Origin: Moraxellaceae bacterium UBA2032
GTDB taxonomy: Bacteria > Pseudomonadota > Gammaproteobacteria > Pseudomonadales > Moraxellaceae
NCBI GenBank assembly: GCA_002333125.1
Contig: DDBM01000175.1
Coordinates: 1 to 6,751 of the forward strand
DNA: 6,751 bases
Reading direction: 5' to 3'
Shown: piece after piece, positions 6,675 through 6,751 of the stretch
Layout: each line of letters begins with the position of its first letter
Numbering within the stretch: position 1 is the stretch's first letter
Notes under the pieces: model-generated
The model's input: only the letters and a program-made list of their open reading frames with translations
Databases searched by the model: none
Told to the model about the DNA's origin: nothing
Position numbers and translations under genes: made by a program

Positions 6675-6751
6675 TGCGGTAAGTCTTGATTAGGCAACAC
6701 AGGAACAACTTGTACGTTTACAGGTAACGCAGCCTGTTTAAAAAGTACAAT
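6671..6751 (-). CDS. mreC: Cell shape-determining protein MreC, C-terminal end (5' part outside window)
   Basis: The frame that ends at the TGA at 6673-6671 is open to the right window edge and gives 26 residues ending in VPVLPNQDLPQ. The fragment is too short to show a domain. The call rests on position, since it is immediately upstream of mreD, in the same direction, with a four-base ATGA stop/start overlap as expected for mreC-mreD coupling. MreC is a bitopic membrane protein whose periplasmic part contacts PBP2, and its tail after the beta domains is usually poorly conserved and often rich in Pro, which fits what is seen. The promoter of the operon would lie further upstream. Confidence 0.75.
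   Translation of the reverse strand: MVLFKQAALPVNVQVVPVLPNQDLPQ

Overview
The window looks like part of a gammaproteobacterial chromosome with moderately low GC. The evidence is the order mreC-mreD-maf on the minus strand, which is the cell-shape cluster found in many gammaproteobacteria, together with a Maf protein that closely resembles E. coli YhdE. I cannot name the genus from this sequence. All genes I can support lie on the minus strand, so transcription runs from high to low coordinates.

From right to left: 6671-6751 holds the last 26 codons of mreC. Its stop overlaps the mreD start by four bases (ATGA). mreD (6189-6674) follows, then after 15 bases maf/yhdE (5604-6173). These three genes look like one translationally coupled operon. 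MreC and MreD are membrane parts of the elongasome, which directs lateral wall synthesis, and Maf is a nucleotide pyrophosphatase. In many relatives the next gene is rng (RNase G), but it is absent here.

The 358-base gap at 5246-5603 starts directly at the maf stop codon. It holds a roughly 104-base segment bounded by inverted repeats (possibly a small non-autonomous mobile element), an A/T-rich stretch with a spaced 9-base direct repeat, and a strong ribosome binding site.

The rest of the window (1-5245) is one uninterrupted minus-strand reading frame of 1748 codons that runs off the left edge. It encodes a signal peptide followed by at least 18 copies of the autotransporter-associated beta-strand (PATR) repeat, spaced about 88-103 residues apart. 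It is best read as the passenger of a very large surface protein, probably an autotransporter adhesin. The C-terminal secretion domain lies outside the window, so the export route is inferred. The last 60 or so codons before the left edge have clearly higher GC and different codon use, which suggests a mosaic gene. I saw no tRNA, rRNA, CRISPR array or transposase gene.
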